Of a stretch of 64,000 bases of DNA, positions 1 through 56,276 are shown piece after piece; positions within the stretch are counted from its first letter, which is position 1; each line of letters opens with the position of its first letter. A model generated the notes under the pieces. That model ran no database searches. It was not told the DNA's origin and saw only the letters and a list, made by a program, of their open reading frames with translations. The stretch lies in contig BAAHQB010000058.1 in assembly GCA_054601695.1 (NCBI GenBank), positions 620,001 through 684,000 on the forward strand, read 5' to 3'. This DNA is from Amorphochlora amoebiformis (lineage: Eukaryota; Cercozoa; Chlorarachniophyceae). A program made the translations under genes and the position numbers.

Positions 1-61
1 TATATAACACACATGTAAATGCATATTTAATCAGACGCTGTCCTAAGTTTAATGTCCAGAG

Positions 62-538
<477 letters not shown>

Positions 539-660
539 CAATAAATATATACCATGCTGGATTAAGTTTTGATTCCAAGGATTTATATTGTTTTACATGT
601 GTACATACACACACACACATAAGTATAATATATATATATATATATATGTATGTATTATAC

Positions 661-13619
<12,959 letters not shown>

Positions 13620-14330
13620 GGTCTTTCTGACACGCGTCGGAAATCAGTAGGATCACCGAAAAAATATAAAATATTTCTCGGTGTACATGTGTTTTCGTTA
13701 ATGTCACTGGATATGTCCCGCCATTGTCACCCATATGTCCTCTCCTGGGATGGTGTCCAAGCGGTGAAAAATGATTTGTTCCTGCCCGCGATTCATCGTG
13801 ATGGTCACGCGAAATATTGTTGAGAAATGTTTCGGATCATCGGGGAGAGGGGAGAGGGCTGAAAGCGCTCGCGGAAGGGCTTCAGGTGCTTGGATTACCA
13901 TTTATTTACCCTTCTGAAAGATTGCGTGTCTATGTGGGTTTATGGCCCGTGAGAGCACGTATAGTCAGCATTTACACATGTATACTATCAATTAGTCCCG
14001 ATCGATGATGTACACTGGCTGTGTAACGCGCATGGTATTCGCGGCCGTGAGAGCATGAATGCTGACCTATGTGAGAAAGTAAATATGTTCATGCTGAAGA
14101 ACAGAAGTGTCCTTGCAACTTCTTGAGTGTTGAATGTCGTGCGATTAGTAGGAAATCCATTTTCACTGGGGAAAGGGGACGGTATGAAGCCTCATTTTGG
14201 AGATCTCATGGGATTCGAGGTTTGTGGTGTAGGGCCAGGGAGGTTTGGGCTGATAGCTGTCATTAACTGATGATGTGTTTTCATCCAATAACTCTATGTA
14301 AGAACTGCATAAGTAAAATGAATATCTCAG
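13620..14330. promoter_or_regulatory. Gap between divergent genes, likely shared promoter region
   Basis: About 700 bases separate the minus-strand start at 13619 from the first recognised plus-strand exon at 14331. The stretch is almost free of microsatellite, unlike the flanks, and holds mixed-composition sequence. I see no TATA box that I would defend. A possible upstream plus-strand exon ending at 14296 before GTAAGA is too close to 14331 (intron under 50 nt) to be convincing. The divergent arrangement suggests shared upstream control; this is inference. Confidence 0.35.
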
Positions 14331-16862
<2,532 letters not shown>

Positions 16863-16901
16863 GTATGATTAATCATATGCCAATATATGTACTATTTATG
16901 C

Positions 16902-16993
<92 letters not shown>

Positions 16994-17068
16994 ATATGTA
17001 TATATGTATATAATATATATATATATATAATATATATATATATGTACATGTGTGTATATATGTATTAC

Positions 17069-17117
<49 letters not shown>

Positions 17118-17459
17118 TAATATATACACATATATACACATGTGTGTATATTATACGTATAGTATTAATATCCTCCCTTGCTATGATATAATACAAACAT
17201 ACAATATAAAATACAACCCAAAACAGAAAATTTAGACATATTGCACAAAGATTTATCTTTCACAGAATATTAACACACACAAATACAAATACATGTTTAT
17301 ATATTAAACATGTAAACACTATATTAGTTTCCGACTGCTAGCCTTCTCAAAGTCCAGACTCTGCTCATTCACCCCTTCGTTTGCCCACCAAAACTTGCCA
17401 AGTCAACCCTACTTCAACGCTAACCCTAACCCCAACAACAGCATTCAACACCCCCAACA

Positions 17460-17560
17460 ACACGATCTGCTGTTATCCCTAACAGCACTATACCCCCACT
17501 CTGTGGAGGAGTCAGTCAATGGTCCTCGGACTAAGACATGCTGAATAATCTGATCCTAAC
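17460..17560 (+). repeat. Telomere-associated element, left copy
   Basis: Contains CGATCTGCTGTTATCCC, CTCTGTGGAGGAGTC, GGTCCTCGGACTAAGACATG and CTGAATAATCTGATCCTAA in that order. The same order recurs at 38880-38968, 53290-53380 and 54325-54420, and in shorter form at many sites, always joined to telomere repeat. Confidence 0.88.
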
Positions 17561-17930
17561 CCCCCCAGCCTCGAATTCAAATCTGTGAATTCTACGCGCA
17601 AAACACACCAACGCCTAATTTACACCATTTTTCCCTCACCCATCCATAGCTAACACACGCGCTTGAGACCGCATTCAAACCAAAATACGAGGTCTGCTAA
17701 GGTCTCTCCTAGAATAATATGCTGAGGTCTCGCCTAGAATAACAAGCCCGTTAATTTTTCGGTCGGTGGCTAAGACATGATCTCAACCCTGAGTGCGATC
17801 CTCACCCTCATGATGAGGCTAGAAATGAGGGTGTTTGGATCTAAGTTTTGAACAATTTTCAAATTTGGATTTGAATTCTGGAGATTTTCTAGCGTTGGAT
17901 TGAGAGTGTTTTCGGGAGTGTGTGGAGAGA

Positions 17931-17983
<53 letters not shown>

Positions 17984-18075
17984 ATGTATGTACATATAAA
18001 AATATATATATATATATTTGTATGTATGTACATATATATATACTTATTTATACAGTATGTATATACATATACATA

Positions 18076-18165
<90 letters not shown>

Positions 18166-18166
18166 C

Positions 18167-18210
<44 letters not shown>

Positions 18211-18236
18211 TGTATGTATGCAAACATACATCTGTG

Positions 18237-18274
<38 letters not shown>

Positions 18275-18384
18275 ATATATATATATACATATACAATACA
18301 ATTTAGTCTAAAATATATATATTAATGATTACATATATATATTATTCAGGAGGAGAAAAGTCTCTGGAGCCTGATGAGGCATAA

Positions 18385-18555
18385 GATACCTCTCTCTCTA
18401 TTTCTCTCTCTCTCTCGCTCTTCCTCTCTATTTCCCTCTCTCTCTTTCCCTCTCTCTCTTTCCCTCTCTCTCTCTCTCCCTCTTTTCTTCTCTCTCTCAT
18501 TCTCTCTTTCTCTCTCTCTCTCTCCTTCTTTCTTTCTCTCTCTCTCCTTCTCTCT

Positions 18556-18586
<31 letters not shown>

Positions 18587-18791
18587 ATCTTTCTCTCTTT
18601 CTCTCTCTTTTCCTCTCACTCACTCTCTCTCTCTCTCTTTCTCTCTCTGTCTCTCTCTCTCTATCTCTCTTTCTCTCTCTCTCCATCTCTCTCACTTTCT
18701 CTCTCTCTCTCTCTCACTTGCTCTCTCTCTCTCTCTCACTTTTTCTCTCTCTCTCTCCACTTTCTCTCTCTCTCTCTCTCCCTCTTTTTCC

Positions 18792-18795
<4 letters not shown>
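18385..18795 (+). repeat. CT-rich tract
   Basis: Imperfect (TCTC)n with interspersed T and C. Part of the unresolved 3' region of DUF98 copy A. Confidence 0.95.
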
Positions 18796-18835
<40 letters not shown>

Positions 18836-18837
18836 AA

Positions 18838-18885
<48 letters not shown>

Positions 18886-19414
18886 TGTATGTATGTATAT
18901 ATATATATATGTATATATATATATACATGTAAGTGTATATATATATATATATTGTATATTACATATATAAAAATATATATATATATACATATAATATATA
19001 CTGCCCTCTCCCTGTTCTACCTCTCTCTCGATTCTTCTTCTTTCTCCTTCTCTCCCTTTCGTACTCTCAACATATACATATATATATATATATACATATG
19101 TATTATATATACATGCATATATATATATGTAATATATATATATATATATTGCCCTCTCCATGTCCTAATTACATATATATATATATATTGCCCTCTCCAT
19201 GTCCTACTTCTCTCCTCTTCTCCTTCTTTCTCCTTCTCTCTCTTTTGTACTCTCAAAACCTCGAACTAACCTTCGAACTCTGGAACTAACCCTAGAAGAT
19301 TCCTTTTTCCCCCTTGGGAAACATATAATATAGTAATCCCTCAAGTCACTCTAAGATCGTTTGTCAGGAGATTCGGCCTAGATTACGGAGATTATATGAG
19401 CTCAATCACAGGTT

Positions 19415-19486
<72 letters not shown>

Positions 19487-19618
19487 CTACATTATATATA
19501 TATATATATATATATATGTTCATTTATAAATATTATGTAAATTCTTCACACATTTAAACATTAATTATAATACAACGTAATACGCATTATGCATGTATAT
19601 ATTAGTATGCTCCATAAT

Positions 19619-19855
19619 ACTCAGACCCTAGCCATAAACGTGACCCTAATCGTAACCTGCCAACCTCTAACCCAAACCCTAACCATAAACTAACCTTAAC
19701 ACTATTGACTTTACCATTACCTTAACCTATTCCTAACCCTAACCTTAACCCAGATTCTAATCCTAACCCTAACGCTAATTCTAACCCTAACCCTAATTCT
19801 AACCCTAACCCTAACCCTAACTAACCCTAACCCTAACCCTAACTCTAACCCAGCA
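19619..19855 (+). repeat. Interstitial telomere repeat, CCCTAA orientation
   Basis: Degenerate at the left, increasingly perfect CCCTAA towards the right; lies between the two DUF98 genes. Confidence 0.93.
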
Positions 19856-19924
19856 AGCTTACATGTCGCATATTCGAGACGTTTACCCCAAACTTCATGA
19901 CTCACAAGGCAGTTTCCTCTGTGC

Positions 19925-20150
19925 TTTCTCAATCTCTCCTCTCTTTCTTCTCTCCTCTCTCCTATCTCTCCTCTCCTCTCCTCTCCTCTCTCCTCTCATC
20001 TCTCCTCTCTCCCTCCTATCTCATCTCCCTCCTCACTCATACTCTCCTCTCTCATCTCCATCCCTCTCCTTCCTCTCTCTTATCGTCTCTCCCTCTTCTC
20101 TCCAATCTCTCGCTTCTCTCTCACTCCTCACTTCCTCCTCTCTCTCTAAG
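19925..20150 (+). repeat. CT-rich tract
   Basis: CTCTCCTCTCTCC-type repeat just upstream of the first exon of DUF98 copy B; it follows directly on a telomere-repeat block. Confidence 0.92.
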
Positions 20151-20260
20151 TCTGCTGTGTTCTTAAACCTGGATCTCAAATCACACCTAACCCGAAGCCT
20201 CATAACCTGGTAAAAGTTATAACCCAAAGGATACCCTCTAATCAGGCTAGAAGCGAAGGA

Positions 20261-29460
<9,200 letters not shown>

Positions 29461-29637
29461 GATTCAGGCACGTGTCAGGCCAGCTCATCCGCTCGATTCT
29501 CCTAGGAAAGACCCCTGTGATCATGATTGTGTAATCGATGTTGGTATAGATATGATATTAATTTTTTTTTTTTTTTAAATGGTTTTCATGAGTAATATGT
29601 GTATGTGTATGTTCGTATATGAAGGTATATAAATGTA

Positions 29638-29706
<69 letters not shown>

Positions 29707-29731
29707 AAAATATATATAATCTACATATATA

Positions 29732-29763
<32 letters not shown>

Positions 29764-29875
29764 CATTAGATATATATACCTATGAATACAGAATCATGAT
29801 GAATGTATAATGTTGTTAAAATATTACATCTAGATGTATAACTAGTATAAAGTAATTAAATATCCTATTTTCAAT

Positions 29876-29930
<55 letters not shown>

Positions 29931-30005
29931 AATATCGACATATATATATATATACTAAATATATATATAGATATATATATATATATAATATATATATGTA
30001 TGTAC

Positions 30006-30037
<32 letters not shown>

Positions 30038-31718
30038 GCATATACAGATATATATCTTGTATGTATACATATATATATATATGCTTCTAGTATAATATAT
30101 ATCTCTTTATATATATATATATATATATAAACATATACATATATATATTTTTATATATAATACAAAAACTAGATTTGTGTAATAGTTTTGCTATGGAAAA
30201 GATCATGATACTATTTTACTATAGTAGTATGTGCATATTGTTATAACATACGTTGTACACACACAAATATCTAGATATACATATATCTAGTATATATCTA
30301 GATATGTATATATATATATATATATATATATTAGTATCCTGATATAGTATCTATAATATTTAAAATTTATATATACATATATAAATATATATACATAATA
30401 TTGTATCATGATATTGCTATTTTATACTTATATGTATTTGAATTGAATCACGCCTCCTAAGGTGGATTTTAGCTGTTTTCCACGAGATTGGCCATTCTGA
30501 TGTACACGTAAGCTAGGAGTGGGTTGTCGACACATGAGTGGTGGTACTTTGGGAGTTGGTTGTGCTAGCGCTGTGCACCGTTAGTAGGTCCGTTACTAAT
30601 GCGGCATCATGATGTCGGGGTGGCGCGAATTATATAGCCTTAAGCTCGTGCCGCATGCATGCAAACTTGATAAAATATCGTGTTCAAGACATAAGACAAT
30701 TAACGTACAAGTATATGCATGATGCGACTCGTGACGGCATCATAACCTAGTAACCATGGTAATTCGGTGGACACCTATGGCTAGGAAGCTAGTGGGTCCG
30801 GTGGGTAACTCTGATATCCGGCGTGCACGTGACAGATCTACTGGCAGGCTCTCCGCCCCTTCTGAGCCAATAATGTCGTTAAATTACACGAAACGACAAT
30901 GAAGGTCGTCGGTCTTGTCGAAGCCGTTCATACAGTGTCATGTGACGTGCTGGAGTATGATTCGCAGCTATCCCTAAATGTGACCCCGAATGGGAAGACT
31001 GTCCCCAGAAGAAATAAGACCTTTTCCCCCCGCTTAAAATCCAGTGCATTGTTTCACACAGTCCTTTTGTACTTTTCTGAGAAAAGTTGATCTTGAGAAT
31101 AGTGCTCAAAAGTCGCATATCAGCGCACTGGGTCTTTGCCCATCAAACAAGCACTCTCGGGTGCATTTGCCGCATTTTTAAGTCAGAACCTTTTAAAAGT
31201 ATCAGGTAATACCGGACAGTAACAGTGTTGCGTGAAAATGTGCGTGACACATCGCACAGTCACAGCGTCCGATCGGGAAGAATGGTCACCGGTATGGGAT
31301 GTGAGTAATATTATTGAAAAGGTAAGCATAGAAATTACCTCACAGACTATTGAGACGAATTTAGACTACTATTCGGAACACTGAATACGAAACTTAAGAG
31401 GACCAATTCCAGAATCGCCTTTTCAATCTTTAAAATGCAAGAAGAGATTGCCCTGCGATCGCCGAAGTATTTGAAAGCCTCTTCGCCTGATTCAGGTTCG
31501 AAATTATATTCACTGTTATAATAAATATATTTGTATGCAATGTACATTATATATTTATGTAATATTTTCACATTTGTATATCGAAAATAAACAACGACGC
31601 CAGACATCCCTTCCGACTCTTCGGCCTCTTTGGTTCTGTATTAACCTAAGATGCGTTCATATCAAATTACGCATATAAATTTAACCAACAGATATACATA
31701 CTTAGATATGTTCGAACT

Positions 31719-31757
<39 letters not shown>

Positions 31758-31784
31758 GTGTGTGTATATCTTCACATGTAGATA

Positions 31785-31827
<43 letters not shown>

Positions 31828-31908
31828 TTGTATGTATATATTCAGTAAATATTTTACCTTCATGCATGTACACATAGTGTTATGCATATATGTAATATTA
31901 CATACCAG

Positions 31909-31980
<72 letters not shown>

Positions 31981-32583
31981 CATATATATATATAGGTATG
32001 TAAATACGTATATGTAATCAACACACCTACATCATCTACCAAATTATGTCTCACTTTCGCCGCTCAGCCCTTGACGGATGAAGATAGAAGACACAAAGCG
32101 AAGTCGAAGCCCGACACTTTCGTGACAATAAAGCGTTGGCATGGTTTTCTCTGATGTCATGGTGAACTTCGAGGGCCTGGCGAGAAGGACAGGCTGAATG
32201 ACATGCTGGCTGACGATTGTGGCAGTGTCGGATATGTTGAGATCTTTTCTTCAGATGTGAAGTATGCGCAGCACACACGGCGTCGGCGAACGATCAATTT
32301 CGTTTGACCGACACTTTTCCCTTGAGATACTTCTCTTAAAGCAATATAAGAATCAAGTCTGGAGGGATTAGAGGTTAAGAACGGGGAAATCCCAGGTGGA
32401 GTTTGGAGGTGAACCGGCGATTTGGGTATCCAGCGTCTCATTGATCCAAAAACACCGACTCTCAATTTAAACCAGGAATTTTTACTTCATAAATTTTCCC
32501 GCAGAGCAGACCGAGACAACCTTGTCTGGGCGTAAAGAAGACACCCTACAAAACGTATCCAGACGTAAACTCCACCACAAGCA
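29461..32583 (+). other. Intergenic region with unassigned coding-like islands
   Basis: 29461-30420 is mainly AT repeat. 30430-31640 and 32030-32583 are nearly repeat-free. Candidate plus-strand coding: 30899-31090 (starts MKVVGLVEAVHTVSCD), 31238-31383 (MCVTHRTVTASDREEW to a TGA) and 32205-32300 (LNDMLADDCGSVGYVE). On the minus strand 31580-31400 also reads plausibly (EEAFKYFGDRRAISSC). The strands contradict each other at 31347-31383 and I cannot chain the pieces, so no gene is claimed. A separate gene or the 5' region of the transporter may lie here. Confidence 0.3.
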
Positions 32584-45256
<12,673 letters not shown>

Positions 45257-45458
45257 TTTCACTCATGAACCCGTTGTTGTGATATGAATATTGTCCGCGT
45301 GTCAAAGAGTTATCGGCCAGCTCGCAGTGAACATCCGATCAGAGTTTATCATGATATATGGTATAGAAATTATACTTGTGTACTATGTATATATATATAT
45401 ATATATATGAAAGTTTTTGAAGCAGATATAGACATGATATATACCTTCTTATATATGG

Positions 45459-45489
<31 letters not shown>

Positions 45490-45558
45490 AAAGTATATAT
45501 ATATATATATATATTAAATATCTCCATTTATATTATATCATGGTGTAATTGTAGATAT

Positions 45559-45612
<54 letters not shown>

Positions 45613-45635
45613 AGATATAGCGGCATGTATATATA

Positions 45636-45671
<36 letters not shown>

Positions 45672-45821
45672 CATAGTATAAAAATAAATATATCATAGTA
45701 TATATATATATATATATATATATATCTTTCCTACGATATTGCTTGACTGTAATTTTCAAAAAAAAATTGACGATATTTAAAGATTGCCTTGAGAATATTA
45801 CCCATTTGGAGTGATACTAGC

Positions 45822-45866
<45 letters not shown>

Positions 45867-46213
45867 ATATTGTGATATCCGAATGATTACCAAATATATG
45901 TATATGTATGTATATATGTATATATATGTGTATATATGTGTGCATAACATTGTACTGTACCTAGTGTACACATAGATCATCAGTACCCCTCCCCCAGTCC
46001 CCCTGTTTGACTATGGTAATATTACCTTAAAAACACAGTACACAGGATCTAGCGTACGCAATACTAGATGCCAACGATGCGGCAATCATTGTGTACGATA
46101 TTACTAGTTAATAGTAGTTATACACCCACTGCTCGATCAATGAACGGCCATTTGGCTGGTCGTGTTGCTCTCAAACGAATCAAATATAAGAAACGAGAGA
46201 ACATTTCATAGCT

Positions 46214-46807
46214 TTATCCTCTGAAATATTTGGCAAAATTTTTTAAGAAACACCGAAATTCGCCATTTGCAATGAAAAAAACATACAAAATTTCACACCC
46301 TGAAAGGTATATCAGCTTGCCGCCCCTACAGCACCGAAGGTCATATGTTAACTGTTGTCAAGAAGGACAACACTTCATCCCTGTAAGCCATGGTGTACAT
46401 ACCCATCCAGTATATTCCCATCCACGCAGTGATGACTCCATCACGAAGGAGCTTTGATCAATCGCGCTGTCGCATATTCTCACCCAGATCGGGGTAGGAT
46501 AAAAAGGTGAAAACATAAAACTGCGCACATGGCATAAGAATTTAGGTTGATGACGATTAAACAGATCTTTAGGCCGCGATAACCTCTAACAGCCGTGGGA
46601 TACGCCGATTCATTCTCCTGGGCTTGAACCCTGGAACCCCATTGAATCCTGAGTGTTGTGACAAACCCGAGTGACATGAGGGTTAGAGAGTGACGATCCC
46701 GAGTGACAGGTGACGGACAGTTAGAGGTTAAAGCATAGCCTAAACCTTTAATAATAAATCCATCTAACGCTTGGATGGTGACGGTTTCGTTCTGGTTTCT
46801 TCTATAT
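46214..46807 (-). CDS. Unrecognised C-terminal exons (possible alternative tail of the LC8 gene)
   Basis: Minus-strand exons 46807-46746, 46647-46583, 46520-46484 and 46299-46214 (TAA). They encode RRNQNETVTIQALDGFIIK, FNGVPGFKPRRMNRRIPRLLE, FYVFTFLSYPDL and CEILYVFFIANGEFRCF..., all phase-consistent with good acceptors (CCCTTTAG, CACTCAG, GTGCGCAG, CCTTTCAG). I do not recognise a family. The first exon needs two bases from upstream. The dynein light chain exon upstream can supply exactly these if it is spliced at 47453, one base before its TGA stop codon would be completed. The opposite strand at 46230-46457 also has an open frame starting MAKFFKKH, but it lacks matching splice context. Confidence 0.5.
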
Positions 46808-47156
46808 CTAAAGGGCATCACTATAACTTATTCTTAGCTGATTCAACCGAAAATTACTCAAACTCATCAATCGGCATCAAGACTGTCCCGTGTCCCGCCC
46901 CTGTCCGGCTATCCCGACAATGGCAGCCTGAGGCTGCCTCCCTCTGACCTCTGCTGAACGCCTCTCCTGCCTCTTAATGTTCTCCCAATGATTCCCTGTT
47001 TTTCCCCGGCCCGAAATTATGCCTGTAATCGTTGCCTGTGAGGTATGCAATAGTGTCAAGACAAGAAGATTGCGCCGGCTACAGTCACTCACATTGAATT
47101 TGACTGAGAGCCCGGGTCTTAAAGTCGTCGAATATCGGTAAACTTCATGTATGTAC

Positions 47157-47197
<41 letters not shown>

Positions 47198-47448
47198 ACA
47201 TATATGAGATCTGTCTAGTCATATGTAATCATAATTATATAATTTGTATAACTATTTAGTCTAGTTAGTATTACTCTAGAGTACTACATATAACAATGAT
47301 AGAAGATATGATAATTTGAAAGTTTATCTAGTTATGCCCAACACTTTTCATACTTTTCCGTTAAATCTATAATTTACTAGATTTAACTTCCCGTTCCAAG
47401 GCTTCTAGCTAACGACCAAGCTGCCAGCCTGAGTCGGCGTTCCGATTG

Positions 47449-47534
47449 TCACATCTCTCCAGGCGTGCGATCGTGGGAACGAAACAGAATCACATGATGG
47501 GGCTTTGCAACCGCATTTTTAGCCTATTTGTATG

Positions 47535-47580
<46 letters not shown>

Positions 47581-47609
47581 TATATATTATATACTTTTTT
47601 ATACGTATG

Positions 47610-47687
<78 letters not shown>

Positions 47688-47698
47688 TTATATGTATG

Positions 47699-47733
<35 letters not shown>

Positions 47734-48858
47734 CTATTATTATAAATCATAATAATAATATTATTATATCGAACTTACTCTAACCTTTATGGTAAAGTAG
47801 ATAATGTGGTTTGTTGCGTGCGTTATTGACATTCCAAAGTGCTTTCCAATGATGCAGTGCCTTTATGAATACATTTTAATAGCAGGTAGTGGATACATTG
47901 TTCAAGCTTACCATGATGATCCCTCTTGTTTGCCCTCGAAAAAATCCTTTAGTTTCGTCGCAATGTCTTTTTCTATCTGGAAGTTAACATACATATATAT
48001 ATATATATATATATGTACATATAAATATATATATATATATGTGTATATATATATACAAATATGCTTAAATTAATGCAATCGTACCTTATTATCCTCAAAT
48101 GCTTTCTTCGTCTCATACATAACATCATCAACCATCTGTAATGAAGTTGTACGTGTTTGACCTTGAGCTTTGATAAGCTATCTAAGTTTTCCTGATGATC
48201 TGTCCCTTCAAATATCATTCTCAATCTAACTTTCAATTGCTCTTCAATGTTACCGCTGGGCCCATGTTTTTGTTGATGATTTGGATGTCGAGGTCTTCAA
48301 AGGCCGGGTTATCACACCAGCGCGGCCTGTCGTCTTTCTACCAAAACGTTTCAACAAAAATTCATAAACAGTGAATCATAACACATGACATATCCCCGTG
48401 TCCCCCGAGTTCACCAAGACCGAAAACAAAACACAGGACACAAAATTGGTCAAAACCGTGTCTCGCCCCACCCCCAGAAATAACGACAATTACGAATGCA
48501 CAACAGATGACAACCAAGAGCTAGAAATTGTGTTTGGGGGTTTCTGGGCATACTCCTTTGCGATGGGGGGGCATTGCGAGTGGAGGTTGAAACAGCTCGT
48601 GAGCGTTTCGATCGTGACACCCGCGGGACAGTGTCGGAATCCAGAAAACAATCTTAATAAATATAATTCTTCGGCTTCAGTCTGACTTGAGGCCAGTTGA
48701 TGGACACGTAGGTACATTTTCCTCCCCCCCTTTTTTTGCAATCCCCATATCCCTTCCCTCGATGGAAGCCGATCTATTTTTACCAAAAAAATCATGTTGC
48801 TTAGGTGAATGGCTTTGAGAGGGTTGTGGGCCGCGCGGTCGAATGGGTCGTTGATATA
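47449..48858 (-). CDS. Dynein light chain, LC8 type
   Basis: Exons: 48858-48784, 48652-48621, 48326-48254, 48135-48085, 47976-47912, 47860-47785, 47523-47449 (TGA). The core reads [34 protein letters not shown], then [19 protein letters not shown] and IYF, which is the LC8 signature 'eKdIA..iKk.fd....WHCIvGknFGs.vTHet..fIYF', with the Trp rebuilt across a junction (TG+G). The end, [10 protein letters not shown], matches the family's final strand. LC8 is a small homodimer that binds linear peptides in dynein and many other complexes. The two most 5' exons are less certain: 48858 has only GAG as acceptor, after a CT-rich tract, and the plus strand there can also be read as an exon. LC8 is usually about 90 residues; this model has an N-terminal extension, or those exons belong elsewhere. 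Confidence 0.78.
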
Positions 48859-49014
48859 CTCCAGGTTGAAGGATGGGGAAGGGATTTGGCAGTGAGAGAG
48901 AGAGGAGAGAGAGAGAGGGGAGAGAATTATTTGCCCTCTGGGGTCACGTTATGCTAGCAGCCTCCCACACCAGGCTAGATCTGGGGCCTTAAGATAAATA
49001 GCAAGGTCTTCCCA

Positions 49015-49290
49015 TTCGTGTTTCCCCATGTAAACAACCCTTCACAATACGAACCCGACCGAAAGCCCCCGCATACAAGTTTACACGGCCGATGTACATG
49101 CTCTTCCGGCCCACAAATTGCATGTACACCTTTTCACGGCCAGTGTACATCCGGGGATGTGCACCGGCAAGCCTACTTCAAGGGTATCCATGTGTTGTGC
49201 GCTCACCGACTGCCCGGACCGCAAACCCCATCACATTTTACACGCCCATTATGCATCTTCTCACGGGGTTGAACACTAATGTACATGCCC
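49015..49290 (+). repeat. Second array of the CATGTTTACACGG family
   Basis: Units such as AAGTTTACACGGCCGATG, TACATGCTCTTCCGG and TTTTCACGGCCAGTGTACAT, related to the array at 33370-33830 but more diverged. Confidence 0.75.
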
Positions 49291-49311
49291 ACGTGTGTAT
49301 GTCTTTGTGAG

Positions 49312-49354
<43 letters not shown>

Positions 49355-49407
49355 TACATATATAATATGAATAAGATTTATGGTTTTTTTTCCTTATTAT
49401 ATTAAAT

Positions 49408-49459
<52 letters not shown>

Positions 49460-49558
49460 TTATATATCCATAAGTAGTACACACCTATTCATACAAGTTT
49501 ATATATTTATATATATAAATGTTCAACTCAAAATGTTTTAATTTATTATTGTTTATAC

Positions 49559-49589
<31 letters not shown>

Positions 49590-49725
49590 ATATATACATA
49601 TACATATACATATACATATCCATAATATACATATAGATTACATATATACATTTACATATATGAATGAATACACATAAATATATTCTCCCAGACGTATAGT
49701 ATGCATAATCCTCATATATACATAG

Positions 49726-55099
<5,374 letters not shown>

Positions 55100-55105
55100 C
55101 CTACC

Positions 55106-55150
<45 letters not shown>

Positions 55151-55193
55151 TATATATATTATATATGTGTATTATAGCATATATACACATATA

Positions 55194-55235
<42 letters not shown>

Positions 55236-55238
55236 AAC

Positions 55239-55288
55239 CCGATCCGAATAATAATATTCCAAACATCTCTAAACCAAACCGAACCTCA
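55239..55288 (-). CDS. Isolated possible minus-strand exon
   Basis: A strong pyrimidine tract and AATCGCCAG precede this island on the minus strand and GTTGGT follows it; phase 1-1 reading is EVRFGLEMFGILLFGS, a hydrophobic segment. No partner exon was found. It lies between the 3' end of one plus-strand gene and the next, so it may be chance. Confidence 0.25.
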
Positions 55289-55361
55289 CTGGCGATTAAT
55301 TCAAAAAAAAAGAAAAAAAAAAAAAGAAAAAATATATTCGTAAGTACGTGCATTAACCCAA

Positions 55362-55620
55362 TCCCTAACCCTAACCCTAATCCTAACCCTAACCCTAACC
55401 CTAACCCTAAACCTAGCCGACCCCTACGAGCCCGTGGGGATGGGACTCAGGTCGCGCAGAAGAAAAAGAGAAGAACAAGAAAAGGCCGATTGTCACGTAA
55501 CCCAACCCTAACCCTAACCCTAACCCTAACCCTAACCCTAACCCTAACCCTAACCCTAACCCTAACCCTAACCCTAACCCTAACCCTACACGGATGATAG
55601 ACCCGTAACCCTTAACCCTG
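55362..55620 (+). repeat. Two near-perfect telomere-repeat blocks
   Basis: 55362-55415 and 55503-55590; the second has about 14 perfect CCCTAA units in a row. Confidence 0.95.
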
Positions 55621-55696
55621 ATCCTCAAAATAGTCCAAACACAAATCTTAAGTTATTGGAGAGTGGGCGTACACTTAAGAGAAACTTTTGTATGTA

Positions 55697-55751
<55 letters not shown>

Positions 55752-55807
55752 ATATATATATATATATCATGTACAATACATATTTTATGCATATATATAT
55801 ACATAAA

Positions 55808-55864
<57 letters not shown>

Positions 55865-55870
55865 ATATAA

Positions 55871-55919
<49 letters not shown>

Positions 55920-56004
55920 CAATACATATCATGTACAATATGTATTATATGCATGTATATATATATATATATATATCTGTAATATATATGTAAGATATAC
56001 ATAT

Positions 56005-56200
<196 letters not shown>

Positions 56201-56276
56201 ATATATATATATATGTATGCACATACATATATAATATATACATATATATATACATACCTATATATATATATGTTAG

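Larger units (their letters stand above)
16863..20245 (+). other. 3' region of DUF98 copy A, unresolved
   Basis: Contents in order: AT microsatellite; a donor echo of exon 16862 at 17165-17185; mixed sequence 17200-17930 containing a telomere-associated element at 17460-17560; AT repeat; a short island 18354-18390 whose reading EEKSLW resembles the C-terminal NEKSLF of copy B but lacks a GT donor; a long CT tract 18385-18795; duplicated islands starting TGCCCTCTCC at 19002, 19151 and 19190; an island 19260-19415; a telomere block 19619-19855; and a second CT tract 19925-20150. I cannot assemble a C-terminus here. Copy A may be a pseudogene or continue through sites I missed. Confidence 0.35.

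Noticed and set aside
18374-18841. Ser/Leu-rich frame
   Set aside because: CT-repeat artefact, no splice or start context.
30460-30500. Plus-strand island reading FHEIGHSDVH, a zinc-protease-like HExGH
   Set aside because: Single short island with no partner exons in phase and no further metal ligand in view.
46877-47092. Minus-strand frame with a P-loop-like ISGRGKTG
   Set aside because: Good acceptor, but it does not match phase with the neighbouring minus-strand exons and lacks a Walker B partner; the motif is probably chance.
48805-48864. Plus-strand exon [20 protein letters not shown]
   Set aside because: Has usable sites, but no partner; the minus-strand reading joins in phase to the LC8 gene. 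Kept as an open alternative.
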